From positions 1-64,000 of the forward strand of contig CAJXLK010000025.1 in the NCBI GenBank assembly GCA_913055635.1: a stretch of 64,000 nt of DNA, in the 5' to 3' direction. Of the stretch, positions 53,277 to 61,972 are shown one piece after another; within the stretch, counting starts at the first letter, position 1, and each line of letters begins with the position of its first letter. Origin of the DNA: an uncultured Bacteroidota bacterium. Lineage in GTDB: Bacteria; Bacteroidota; Bacteroidia; Bacteroidales; UBA12077. The notes beneath the pieces are model-generated. The model did not search any database. It saw only the letters and a list, made by a program, of their open reading frames with translations, and was not told the origin of the DNA. The position numbers and the translations under genes are program-made.

Positions 53277-55010
53277 ATGCACATTCGATTTTTAACGGTT
53301 ATACTGACCCTTTTAGCAGCAGGGACCCTCACGGCCCAGGAACCATTAGATCATCCCCACCAGATGTATCAATCACCGGAGGGAAAAATCTACGTAAACC
53401 GCAACGACCCCATTTACCTGCGCATTGCCACCTCCCCCAAAGCCGATACCACAAGTCATTTGCTCCAGAGCGAAGCCACTGAGGCCTACGCCAATCCCAT
53501 GTATTTTGACACCGAAGGCTACAACACCATTCGAAGCCCATGGCGGATAAATCCGGAAACAAAAGAATATGAGCGGCCCAAACATGATGTGGTTTTCGGG
53601 GTCTATGCCGATAGCAAGCCCCCCAAAACGCAGGTTAAATTTGGCACAGATGAGCTGCTGTGGCGCCAGGGCCGGGTGATCGCCGGTGAACCCGTTCAAA
53701 TCTCCTTTAACAAACAGGATGCTTTATCGGGCGTGGCCGGGGTGTACTACTCGATCGACCAGGAAAAATATCAACGTTTTCTAAAGCCAGTGACCATTGA
53801 CAGGGAAAGAAGCTTTACCCTGGCCTATTATGGGGTTGACCATGTAGGCAATGCTGAAAAACCCCAAAAGATACGGGTAAAGCTGGATCTAACCAGTCCC
53901 CGCACCCGTCTTCAAGTCGAAGGCGATCGGCATGAAAACATCATCAGTGGCCGCAGCATTATCCGCCTGAAGACAAAAGATTCGATCAGCGGGGTGGCAC
54001 AAACCCGATATATACTGGACAGTGGATCGGTAAAAACTTACCGCTCGCCCATTCAGGCCAGCAAGCTGAAAGAAGGCGAACACACCCTCTCCTATTATTC
54101 CCTTGACCAGGTCAGCAACCGGGAAGATAAAGAGCTGTTCACCTTTTATGTCGACAAAACGCCCCCACGGGTCGTTGAAGAGTTCATTGGCAATACATTT
54201 ACCGCTTCGGGGCGTGAATATTTTTCCGGGCGCACCCGCATCAAATTCATCTCCATGGACAACCAAGCCGGGGTTAAAGAAATCCGCTACTCAATCAATG
54301 GGGGAGATTACCAGGTTTACCAGCGGCCTTTCAGCGTCTCGCAAGGGGGCAACCTCACCCTGGAGACCATTGCCGTAGACCGGGTTAACAATAAAAGACA
54401 AAGCCAGCGCCTGAACGATCGTTCCGGCATATCCTATGGCGATCTGACCGGCCCAAAGATCAGCCACCATTATGAAGGCCCTGTCTTTTCCACAACCCGG
54501 CATACGTTTATCACCTCCTCAACCCAAATTCGCCTGAAAGGCACCGACAATGAGTCAGGACTAAAAAGGATCGAATACCGCCACAAAAAACACCAGCAAA
54601 CCAAAACTTATAAAGCCCCCTTTTCCCTGGATGAAGAAGGAGAACACACCATCAACTATACCGGCTACGACAACCTCAAGAACGCCTCCTCGAAAACCTT
54701 GCGCTGCATCGTGGACCAGCAGGGACCTGCCATTCATCATCGCTTCAGCGTCGCCGCCAACCAAAACGAAAAAATCAACGGTGAAGCCTACCCGGTATAC
54801 CCCCCTCACACCATCCTATATCTCTCGGCAACCGACAGCCTTTCGGGTTGCAATAAAATTAACTATTCCATTAATGGACAACCGCAGAGGCCTTATCAAC
54901 AGCCCATAAAGGGCTTTCAAATAAACACCCTTTACCGGATAAAGCTAACCGCCTTTGATAAGCTGGGCAATAAACGCAATGCAACCATCCGATTCTACAT
55001 CGGGGAATGA
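53277..55010 (+). CDS. Exported protein with OmpL47-like Ig-type repeats
   Basis: A 577-residue exported protein with a signal peptide (about 1-20, ending LTAQ). After an N-terminal region (about 25-115, unrecognised) come five imperfect repeats of about 90-100 residues. Each has the pattern of a disturbed-strand turn such as YSINGGDYQVYQRPF, a short strand, and a closing YxxDxxxN box (YGVDHVGN, YSLDQVSN, IAVDRVNN, YTGYDNLKN, LTAFDKLGN). This resembles OmpL47/Ig-like repeats in other bacteria. No catalytic residues were recognised. The repeats suggest a surface or periplasmic binding role. It starts 64 bases after the purine-rich array. Confidence 0.82.
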   Translation: MHIRFLTVILTLLAAGTLTAQEPLDHPHQMYQSPEGKIYVNRNDPIYLRIATSPKADTTSHLLQSEATEAYANPMYFDTEGYNTIRSPWRINPETKEYERPKHDVVFGVYADSKPPKTQVKFGTDELLWRQGRVIAGEPVQISFNKQDALSGVAGVYYSIDQEKYQRFLKPVTIDRERSFTLAYYGVDHVGNAEKPQKIRVKLDLTSPRTRLQVEGDRHENIISGRSIIRLKTKDSISGVAQTRYILDSGSVKTYRSPIQASKLKEGEHTLSYYSLDQVSNREDKELFTFYVDKTPPRVVEEFIGNTFTASGREYFSGRTRIKFISMDNQAGVKEIRYSINGGDYQVYQRPFSVSQGGNLTLETIAVDRVNNKRQSQRLNDRSGISYGDLTGPKISHHYEGPVFSTTRHTFITSSTQIRLKGTDNESGLKRIEYRHKKHQQTKTYKAPFSLDEEGEHTINYTGYDNLKNASSKTLRCIVDQQGPAIHHRFSVAANQNEKINGEAYPVYPPHTILYLSATDSLSGCNKINYSINGQPQRPYQQPIKGFQINTLYRIKLTAFDKLGNKRNATIRFYIGE

Positions 55011-55229
55011 TGCAACCCGTATTGTTGCTCTGGCATCAGACTGGGTTTACACTTAACAACCCCCCTTCGGGCGGATCCAACCCTTTTCACATTTAATCAT
55101 TGATTCATTCAGGTGTGGCACCCGGCAAACCTTTCGGAATAATTGAACCCGCCTTGTCGGTTGGGCATATCATTCGTGGAGCTTTCGTTGGTTGGGGTAT
55201 CGCTGTTTTGGTCATTGCCTGTTTAGTTC
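55011..55229. other. Intergenic region between convergent genes
   Basis: No gene or clear terminator seen. It separates the convergent OmpL47-like and MscS genes and merges into the 15-base array that follows. Confidence 0.4.
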
Positions 55230-55430
55230 AATTGGCTCTGGTTTGATTCGCTCTGGTCCGATTGGCTCTGGTTCGGTTCGCCCTGGTTCGTTTCGCTCTG
55301 GTTCGAATGGGTTTAGTTTAATTCGGTTCGCCCTGGTACGAATGGGGTTAGTTTAATTCGATTCGCCCTGGTTCGATAGGATTTAGTTCGATTCTCCCGA
55401 ATTCGATTGGCTCTGGTTGTCTTGGTTAAA
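55230..55430. repeat. 15-base tandem array overlapping the 3' end of mscS
   Basis: Roughly ten units near the form GATTCGCTCTGGTTC, several exactly 15 bases long, with two longer interruptions around 55305 and 55340. On the minus strand the array runs into the mscS coding region and encodes its last residues (NQDNQSQSNSGESN). The array continues past the stop codon. Confidence 0.85.
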
Positions 55431-56330
55431 AGGGGGATGCACTTCTCCCAGGTTATAGGAATGGGTTTTGATGCCTCTTTTCTGAAATTCCTGTATCAGG
55501 CGGGTGCGCACGTCGATCTTGATGTACCAGGAATCGGTGGGGGACTTGGTCCAGGCTGCCACCCAGCATTTAATGCCCTCTTTGGCCATCTCCATAATCC
55601 AGAACCTGGGAACGCCTTCTTTGGCATAGTGAAGGCTCTTCTGAGCAGCATCCAGGGCAATCTCCTCCACTTCAAGAATATTGACATCATAGGAAACCCA
55701 GAACTCCACGTAGGCCCACAGGTAACTGTCCTTGGTGGTATAACTGATCATCTGCTTATTCAGCATCTGGCTATTGGGAATAATAAGCCGTTTCCAGTCC
55801 CACAACTTAATGATGGTATGGGTGATGGTGATGTCTTCGACCGTCCCGTATTCGTGGTCCAACAAAACGGTATCGCCCACCCGGAACTGGCGGCTAAAGG
55901 TGATGACCACCCCGGCAATCAGATTCTCCAGAAAAGGCCGTGCAGCAATACCTATCACGGCGGCCAGGGCAGCAGCAACAAGAGAAATAAAGGTCGCCGA
56001 TATCTTACCAAAAAGCGGGGTCATCAAAGTCATGATCCATATAAAAACATAAATGATCAGGATCATCCTTCTGATGATGGTGAACCGCTGGCTGTAACCC
56101 TCCAGGGCCCGTTGCTTCTGTTTTCGGGCCGTCTTGATGTGGGCCCGCGATTTAACCGCCTCAAAAAACTTCAGCCGGTCAATGAAGCTGGTGCCTTTTT
56201 GTTCAAAAGATTTCAGACTACGGCGAATCAGCTGGAGCAGTATAAAGCCGATCACCAGGGTTAAGATGACATGAAGGAAAAGAGGCGAATTGAGCCCCCA
56301 ATCGCTCAGTATTTGATCAATTTGCTCCAT
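55383..56330 (-). CDS. MscS-family mechanosensitive ion channel
   Basis: A 315-residue small-conductance channel from the ATG at 56330, which overlaps the stop of the upstream gene by 14 bases; a farther ATG at 56417 would lie deep inside that gene. Membrane helices lie at about residues 16-35, 78-100 and 105-135, the last with the pore-lining pattern AAALAAVIGIAARPFLENLIAG. The beta domain follows (FRVGDTVLLDHEYGTVEDI, LIIPNSQMLNK) and then the alpha/beta vestibule. The C-terminal tail is a short Asn/Gln/Ser-rich repeat derived from the 15-base array. It relieves pressure on hypo-osmotic shock; cytoplasmic membrane. Confidence 0.92.
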   Translation of the reverse strand: MEQIDQILSDWGLNSPLFLHVILTLVIGFILLQLIRRSLKSFEQKGTSFIDRLKFFEAVKSRAHIKTARKQKQRALEGYSQRFTIIRRMILIIYVFIWIMTLMTPLFGKISATFISLVAAALAAVIGIAARPFLENLIAGVVITFSRQFRVGDTVLLDHEYGTVEDITITHTIIKLWDWKRLIIPNSQMLNKQMISYTTKDSYLWAYVEFWVSYDVNILEVEEIALDAAQKSLHYAKEGVPRFWIMEMAKEGIKCWVAAWTKSPTDSWYIKIDVRTRLIQEFQKRGIKTHSYNLGEVHPPFNQDNQSQSNSGESN

Positions 56331-59328
56331 GATGGAATAACTTTTTATAGATGCGGTAAAAATCCACATCAAAAACCAACTCGAACCGGTGATCCGAAGA
56401 TTGCGGCAAATAAGCATAACGCAATCCTGCGGAAAAAGGGAACATAAAACGGGCCAGATGAAAATCGCTGGTCAGTTCAGCCCCAAGGGAATACAAATTT
56501 TGTTGCTGCCATACCAGCCGGTCTTGTTTGCGCCGGCGAAAATGATTGCTGGCATAGTCAAAAAACAGATGTCCCTTAAAACGTTTGACATACAATAGCG
56601 AAGGAATGTTCCAGTCCGGATAAGCCAGCGGAAAAACATACTCTGATTCAAAGGTATATAATTTTTCACTTGTACCCCGGTCAAAACCACTTGGAAAAGA
56701 CAAATAACTGGAATAATAATACAATTCAGGATTCTGCTTTTGGTATCCAAGAGCCACCGATGTCCCGTGGTCCTCGATCAAACCGGGCAAATAAAAGCGG
56801 GTCTTTAGCGAGAACATATTCCCCAAAATATCTTCAGAGAAGGGAGAGGTTCGGTAGTTCATATCAAAAGTCAAGCCCCATTTGGGCATGAGATCGCGGT
56901 ATGCCATCCTTTGGTAGGAATAAAACCACAATCCGTATTCCAGGGTTTTCAGGCCCCTAAGGTAATGTTTTTTTTGGTAATTGTAGTAGTAATGGCGGTC
57001 ATAGACATAATCGAGCGAAGGGGTCAAACCGGTCATGTTTTTGCCCCGGGAAAGATTCAGGGGCAGAGAAAGGGAAGCATCAAAACGGAAATTGTCCGGG
57101 CCGGCCACGGGCGTCCATTCAACCGATGAGGGGCGATAGATGCGGGGTTGGCCACCGTAGTTGGTGGTTAATTCCAAAACAGGGTACCAGCCTTTGTAGG
57201 TGAATTTTGAATGCAAATGGTGGGCATCCTCCTGGTAGGAATATCCCAGGGTTGTTACGGCTGTACTGAGTAAATTCTGCGAGAAAAGGGTGATTCCCGG
57301 GGCGATATCGGAAAGGGAAGGATGGCTCATCTGATAATCCATATAAAAGGGGGCCCAGCTGTGGAAATGAAACAGGTGCTTCCATTTGCGATAGGGCTGG
57401 GTGGCATATTCTTTTTGTGGAACCTGATCAGAAAAAAAGAGGCTGTCTTCCTGGGCGGCCATTGTCTGAACCAGGGTATCGCTGCTGCGGGTTTTGCGGC
57501 TAATCCGTTTAAAATTGGATGAACGGATGTTCATCCGGTGAAGGTTGTAGCCATTGGCCTGGTAATCAGCATAATAAAGCTTATTGCTGGCTTCATGCCA
57601 GGCGGCATCACTGGCGTTCACTTCGGCGCGGGTAACCTGATAAAGGTTTTTGGTGCTGGTATCCAGGGCACAAATCTGCTCTTTATGGCCGATGGCCGCC
57701 CTGAAAAACAAACGGCCGTTTCCGGGTGAAAGGTGGCTGATTTGACGATATACGGGTTTCATAACGGTTTCCCAGGTCCCGGTTTGATAATTAACCCGAT
57801 ACAGTCCTTTTCCCTGGTCGGTTAGTCCAATGACATATATCTGTTTTCCCGAGGAAGACCATACAGGTTGTTGCAGGAAGAGGCCCCGGGGATGTTTCAG
57901 ATGCCGCTGAACACTTCCATCCTCCACATCAGCCACCACCAGGTGGTATTCATTGTTGAGGGAAACCTTAACGGCCACCATTTTCCGGCCACTGGGCGAA
58001 AGATTGGGAGCAAACCATCGGGTTTTATGCTGCAAGGTTCTTTCGTGGCCGGAGTCCATGTTGTATATTTTAACCACCGAATAACTACGGTTGTTCCAGC
58101 GTACATCCGGTACCCTCTCTGACCAGGCAATCAATGGCCCGGCAGCAGAGAAACCTTCAAAGGTCATGGGGCCAGGCACATGCACCTTTTCTGCTCCCGT
58201 CTTTGTTATCCGCACGATTCGGGGCAAATGGCTATAATCCTTTCTTAGGGCCAGCAAGCCGTATTTCTTTGAAAAGGCAGGGTAGCGGTAACTGAGGTAA
58301 TCCGGATGGTTGGCAGGGGTGATAAGCGTATCGTCAGGTTTCGGACGCGCCGGGCTTTTTTTCCCCCGGTTGGCCGATGGGGTGTACAACCCATCAAAAT
58401 AAGTCATGGCCGAATCATACAGATCGCGGCTGTACAAACCGGTTTGCCGGTTCAAACCTAGGTTAAACGAAGCCAGCTGATACGGCCGGCGGGCTACATG
58501 ATTTTCCACCCCCTGCCAGATTCCGGTCCCAAACCGGCGCCTGCCGTATGAAGTGATGTGATAACCCAGTTCATAATGATTGGGCGTTTGATCCCGGTAG
58601 GAGCCCAACAACATCTTATCAAAGGAAAAGAGCCTGGCCGAGTCCTGAAGCCGGGCCCTGACATTTCGGGTGAAAGAAGGCAGGCGTCCCCTGCCATCGC
58701 GGGTTAAAACCGTTTCCGAAATCACCGCATCTCCCTCCAGAAACCACATGGGAACCAAACCGGCAACCACAGCATTGGCCTGTTCACCAAAGATATACCC
58801 CAGTACCCGGGTCAAACCCTGATTCAGTTTATCGATCTGAACCACATGTCGGAATTCATGGATCACCAAATGTTCAAGCCAGGGAGTATCCTGGTTGTCC
58901 TGAGGGGGCGTGGAAAACAGCTCCATCCGGTGGGGTGCCGGAGCTACAAAACCATTGGAGACAACACCCCGGTTATGGATAATCACTGAAATCTTCCGGG
59001 GCTCATGATCCAAAGAATTCCCTCCAACCGAATAGGCATAATCCAGTATATTGGCCACGTATTGGGCTTTTGGCTCAAACCCTTCCGGATATACCACTTG
59101 AAAATCAGGAGTATGAAGCTCCCTCCAGTCAATGGAAGCCGGATCCTGCCCGGACGAAAAAAACTGAGCCCTCGCCCCTGGTGGTATGACAGACAACAAC
59201 GCAATCAGAAGAACCACCCGCAATAACAAGCGGAAGATAAATCCACCCCCATAACCTGCTGAAACGATAACGCCAGTATGATCTAATCGCCCATTATTCA
59301 TTGCCCATTGTCCATTGGCACTGTTCAT
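56317..59328 (-). CDS. Exported HExxH / TolB-propeller / barrel-like protein
   Basis: About 1003 residues; exported. The N-terminal ~16 residues are encoded by the heptamer array. A signal peptide follows (LLLRVVLLIALLSVIPPGARAQ). Residues about 60-200 form a gluzincin-like, peptidase-MA-type domain with HEFRHVVQ (His157, Glu158, His161) and WFLEGDAVISE as the third ligand. A TolB/WD40-type propeller follows (about 335-650: YRYPAFSKKYGLLAL, RWFAPNLSPSGRKMVAV, QQPVWSSSGKQIYV). The last third, about 670-1003, is strand-rich and ends in RYAYLPQSSDHRFELVFDVDF, as in outer-membrane barrels. A metalloprotease-plus-barrel at the outer membrane is inferred. Start uncertain: no later ATG precedes the signal peptide, though TTG at about 59220 could serve. 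Confidence 0.8.
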   Translation of the reverse strand: MNSANGQWAMNNGRLDHTGVIVSAGYGGGFIFRLLLRVVLLIALLSVIPPGARAQFFSSGQDPASIDWRELHTPDFQVVYPEGFEPKAQYVANILDYAYSVGGNSLDHEPRKISVIIHNRGVVSNGFVAPAPHRMELFSTPPQDNQDTPWLEHLVIHEFRHVVQIDKLNQGLTRVLGYIFGEQANAVVAGLVPMWFLEGDAVISETVLTRDGRGRLPSFTRNVRARLQDSARLFSFDKMLLGSYRDQTPNHYELGYHITSYGRRRFGTGIWQGVENHVARRPYQLASFNLGLNRQTGLYSRDLYDSAMTYFDGLYTPSANRGKKSPARPKPDDTLITPANHPDYLSYRYPAFSKKYGLLALRKDYSHLPRIVRITKTGAEKVHVPGPMTFEGFSAAGPLIAWSERVPDVRWNNRSYSVVKIYNMDSGHERTLQHKTRWFAPNLSPSGRKMVAVKVSLNNEYHLVVADVEDGSVQRHLKHPRGLFLQQPVWSSSGKQIYVIGLTDQGKGLYRVNYQTGTWETVMKPVYRQISHLSPGNGRLFFRAAIGHKEQICALDTSTKNLYQVTRAEVNASDAAWHEASNKLYYADYQANGYNLHRMNIRSSNFKRISRKTRSSDTLVQTMAAQEDSLFFSDQVPQKEYATQPYRKWKHLFHFHSWAPFYMDYQMSHPSLSDIAPGITLFSQNLLSTAVTTLGYSYQEDAHHLHSKFTYKGWYPVLELTTNYGGQPRIYRPSSVEWTPVAGPDNFRFDASLSLPLNLSRGKNMTGLTPSLDYVYDRHYYYNYQKKHYLRGLKTLEYGLWFYSYQRMAYRDLMPKWGLTFDMNYRTSPFSEDILGNMFSLKTRFYLPGLIEDHGTSVALGYQKQNPELYYYSSYLSFPSGFDRGTSEKLYTFESEYVFPLAYPDWNIPSLLYVKRFKGHLFFDYASNHFRRRKQDRLVWQQQNLYSLGAELTSDFHLARFMFPFSAGLRYAYLPQSSDHRFELVFDVDFYRIYKKLFHHGAN

Positions 59329-59418
59329 TGCTCACTGTTCATTGATCCTTGTTCATTGATCCTTGTTCATTGCTCATTGCTCACTGTTCAATGATCATTG
59401 TTCATTGCTCATTGTCCT
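59290..59418. repeat. Heptamer tandem array supplying a start codon
   Basis: About 18 units of a 7-base repeat, on the minus strand mainly CAATGAA, CAATGAG and CAATGGA with one 6-base unit. It lies between the endonuclease gene and the 1003-residue gene, both minus strand. The ATG used by the latter (59326-59328) is part of a unit. Because 7 is not a multiple of 3, copy-number changes downstream of that ATG would shift the frame. Confidence 0.9.
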
Positions 59419-59426
59419 TGCGGTCC

Positions 59427-61037
59427 TCATTTTTTGATGAATCTTTGACTTCTCCATTGCTGTCCGTTCCAGAGTCTTATCCAGTAAATGCCGGGTTCAA
59501 GGTTAGCCACGGGCACGATCAATCTTGACCCCCTGAGGCTTCTTACATGGCGTCGAATCCTTATGCGGCCCATCATATCACCAATGACCACCCGGGCAGA
59601 TTCATTCACAGGGTTGCAATTCAACACCACCAGCCGGTTGCGAACGGGATGAATCACATTTAAATCATCCGATGAACGGCCCCGAGGCAGGAAGCCGGTA
59701 TTGGTTTCCTCCACCGTATAGGCATACTCATCGGAAGTCAAAATCACCGAAGCGGTCGAGTCATAGCCTTTTACCCGGAAATACATGCGGTTTTTTGCAG
59801 ACGAGGGGGGCAACACCCCGTGAAAGTAATTCCCATCCGTGAACATGGCGGTATCCCGGCTGTACTGTTCTGACTGCTCACCCCAGTGAAGCCTGACTTG
59901 TGATAATCTCTTCCGTGTATCCGTGAATTGTGCATAGACATGGACACTGTCGTTTTCAACGGGGGTAACCGGTTCAAAGAAAACCGTATCGACCGAAAGT
60001 TCATCGGCCAGGTTGCTATTAACACGCACCTGTAAAGTAACGGGGAGGTGGTCAGAAAAAGCGTACAGGGCATTGGCGATTTCCTGGGGGACAGTGGCAT
60101 TGTTTTGGGTATTAAGGGGCTGATTTAACGCGGTTCCATCCTGGCCCAGGGTACGATAGCTGTCGCCAATGTACCTGATCCCCGAATCCCCTTCCATCAT
60201 CGATTCAGAAAGCAAAATAAAGTCAAAGCGGTCATCCATGCCGCCCCCCGAATAGCAATCGCCTGATTCATGGGTGGACTGGGTGTGGTACATTGCAAAG
60301 CTGCTGCTGGCATGCCATTCGCCCAACTGATCCACCGGATCATAAAATCGATACGTGGTATCAGCGGGTTCAATCAAGTTCTGAAAAGCATCTTCTTCTG
60401 AATGGTACACATTCAAATCACCGGCCAGGAAATAGTTGCCCCTGCCCGGAAAATGATGCTGGATTGAATCCATCAAAAGGTCTGCCTCCTGGCTGCGTTG
60501 ATTTTGCTGACTTATCCCGTCTCCGGCCTTCAGGTGAACAACAAAGCAGGTAAAAAAAGTGGTGTCCCGGCTGGTGGCCAGATCCTCCCCATTATAATAA
60601 AAGGTATACCCATTGAAGGTTTTGGGAAAATCACCTACTTTCACGGTAAAGCCATGGTGGTCATACAGGGTGATTTTCTGGCTGTTGTAAAAGAGGGTGT
60701 TGGCATTGTAGGTCTCGCTAAAAGGTGCCGTTCGGTAGCTGGTGGTTCCATCCACATTAAGGGCATTGTTTAAAAGGTAATCCTCATCCTCACTAACCGG
60801 TTCGGCCCCCTCGCCATCCAATTCGTTTACTGTAAAAACATCCGGACGCACATAGGTCAGAATGTCACGCAAATAATCCGTTTTATATTCAATGCCATTG
60901 GAAGAGGGATTGCAATCATCCACATACTTGCCGTAATACAGCAAATTATAATGCATAAAAGTCAGGTTGTCCTGGGCAGACAATGCCGTTGAAGTCAGCA
61001 TAGCAATCACCAAAAGAAGGGTCAACTTTATCTTCAT
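59427..61037 (-). CDS. T9SS-secreted endonuclease/exonuclease/phosphatase-type protein
   Basis: A 536-residue secreted protein with a signal peptide (about 1-22, ALSAQ). The EEP-type catalytic domain spans about 25-335: THMHYNL-type opening NLTFMHYNLLYYG, DVFTVNEL, FLAGDLNVYHSEED, FDFILLSESM and the closing HLPVTLQV, with the His/Asp of SDHLPV. This is the DNase I-like metal phosphoesterase fold; the substrate (nucleic acid, sphingolipid or phosphate ester) is not evident. After an Ig-like linker (about 350-445), the C-terminal 85 residues form a T9SS sorting domain (GDMMGRIRIRRHVRS, LEPGIYWIRL). It should be exported by the T9SS and attached or released with PorZ's help. Confidence 0.9.
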   Translation of the reverse strand: MKIKLTLLLVIAMLTSTALSAQDNLTFMHYNLLYYGKYVDDCNPSSNGIEYKTDYLRDILTYVRPDVFTVNELDGEGAEPVSEDEDYLLNNALNVDGTTSYRTAPFSETYNANTLFYNSQKITLYDHHGFTVKVGDFPKTFNGYTFYYNGEDLATSRDTTFFTCFVVHLKAGDGISQQNQRSQEADLLMDSIQHHFPGRGNYFLAGDLNVYHSEEDAFQNLIEPADTTYRFYDPVDQLGEWHASSSFAMYHTQSTHESGDCYSGGGMDDRFDFILLSESMMEGDSGIRYIGDSYRTLGQDGTALNQPLNTQNNATVPQEIANALYAFSDHLPVTLQVRVNSNLADELSVDTVFFEPVTPVENDSVHVYAQFTDTRKRLSQVRLHWGEQSEQYSRDTAMFTDGNYFHGVLPPSSAKNRMYFRVKGYDSTASVILTSDEYAYTVEETNTGFLPRGRSSDDLNVIHPVRNRLVVLNCNPVNESARVVIGDMMGRIRIRRHVRSLRGSRLIVPVANLEPGIYWIRLWNGQQWRSQRFIKK

Positions 61038-61086
61038 ATTCTCATATCTTTATTCACATCTTTCTCGTTATGATCATGTCCGGGAA

Positions 61087-61094
61087 CAAAAATA
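61087..61094 (-). promoter_or_regulatory. Putative -7 box of the endonuclease/phosphatase gene
   Basis: On the minus strand TATTTTTG fits TAnnTTTG, about 50 bases before the start. No good -33 box seen. Confidence 0.4.
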
Positions 61095-61192
61095 ACATTT
61101 TCCCGGCAGAATAAAGGAAAATAAAAGGCAGAGATCGTGGCGGAAAGGAAAAATATTCAATGGATATTCTTTTTTATTCCGAGATTAATTTT

Positions 61193-61220
61193 TACTTTTG
61201 CACGAATATTTTGGAGGTGA
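61193..61220 (+). promoter_or_regulatory. -7 box and ribosome binding site of the DUF177-rpmF-plsX-fabH operon
   Basis: TACTTTTG (61193-61200) fits the -7 motif. GGAGGTGA (61213-61220) is an unusually strong Shine-Dalgarno sequence for this phylum, 3 bases before the GTG start. It decides that start. Confidence 0.55.
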
Positions 61221-61223
61221 ACC

Positions 61224-61757
61224 GTGGGGTACTTAAAGAAATACAGCATTCAGTTCAGGGAGCTGGACGTGGGGAGTCATCATTTCAGTTTTGATGTGGA
61301 TGACCGGTTTTTCTCCTATTTTGAAAAGTCGGAAATTCAGGAAGGGAGTCTCCAGGCGGAAGTGGAGCTGCTCAAGGAGGAACGCCTGACCACCCTGAGC
61401 ATCGGCATCCGGGGAGAAGTCAAAGTCATGTGCGACCGGTGCCTGGATTATTTTATGCACCCGATTGATTTCTCAGGCACGCTATATCTCAAACCTGAAG
61501 AGGAGTCGTGGGAAGAAAAAGACAAGACCGATGTTATCCTGGTTGCTCCGGATGAGTCAGAGGTCAACCTGGCTCAGTATTTTTATGAGAGCATTCACCT
61601 GGAGTTGCCGCTAAAGCGGGTTCACCCGTTGGATGAAAATGGCAACAGCACATGTGATCAGGAGATGCTGAGAATTTTGGAAGAACATCAGCAAAAGAAC
61701 GACGAGATCGATCCAAGATGGAATAAATTAAAAAATCTATTTGTTAAACGAAATTAA
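61224..61757 (+). CDS. DUF177 (YceD-like) protein
   Basis: A 177-residue cytoplasmic protein of the YceD/DUF177 family, known to accompany rpmF and to take part in large-subunit ribosomal RNA accumulation. Family features include EVKVMCDRCLDYFMHPI with the conserved Cys pair, DVILVAPDESEVNLAQYFYESIHLELP, and the closing IDPRWNKLKNLFV. It starts with GTG after a strong Shine-Dalgarno. It lies 11 bases before rpmF, and the four genes from here to fabH form the well-known ribosome/lipid operon. Confidence 0.94.
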   Translation: MGYLKKYSIQFRELDVGSHHFSFDVDDRFFSYFEKSEIQEGSLQAEVELLKEERLTTLSIGIRGEVKVMCDRCLDYFMHPIDFSGTLYLKPEEESWEEKDKTDVILVAPDESEVNLAQYFYESIHLELPLKRVHPLDENGNSTCDQEMLRILEEHQQKNDEIDPRWNKLKNLFVKRN

Positions 61758-61768
61758 GGGATTATAAA

Positions 61769-61954
61769 ATGGCACATCCAAAGCGAAAGACTTCCAAGCA
61801 GCGGCGGAATAAGAGACGGACGCATTTCAAAGCAATGGCTGTTAAGACTACCACTTGTCCCAACTGTGGAGCGACGCATCAGCTTCACCGGGTATGCCCT
61901 GAGTGCGGCTTTTACAGGGGCCAAATGGCCGTTGAAAAAGAGATTGAGGGTTAA
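61769..61954 (+). CDS. rpmF: 50S ribosomal protein L32
   Basis: A 61-residue ribosomal protein. The basic N-terminus (MAHPKRKTSKQRRNKRRTH) and four cysteines in CPNCGA and CPECGFY form the usual zinc ribbon. It is placed between DUF177 and plsX as in many bacteria. Confidence 0.98.
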   Translation: MAHPKRKTSKQRRNKRRTHFKAMAVKTTTCPNCGATHQLHRVCPECGFYRGQMAVEKEIEG

Positions 61955-61972
61955 TCTTTGAATACCAAAAAA

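Noticed and set aside
52770..53282. Open frame extending pyrH upstream by about 170 residues, and two other overlapping minus-strand frames
   Set aside because: They are Leu/Ser/Tyr/Phe/Pro low-complexity read-through of the purine-rich array, in which stop codons cannot occur on that strand. The ATG at 52769 gives the standard UMP kinase start.
55407..56264. 285-residue plus-strand open frame opposite mscS
   Set aside because: Antisense to a complete MscS channel with clear membrane helices; no signal of its own.
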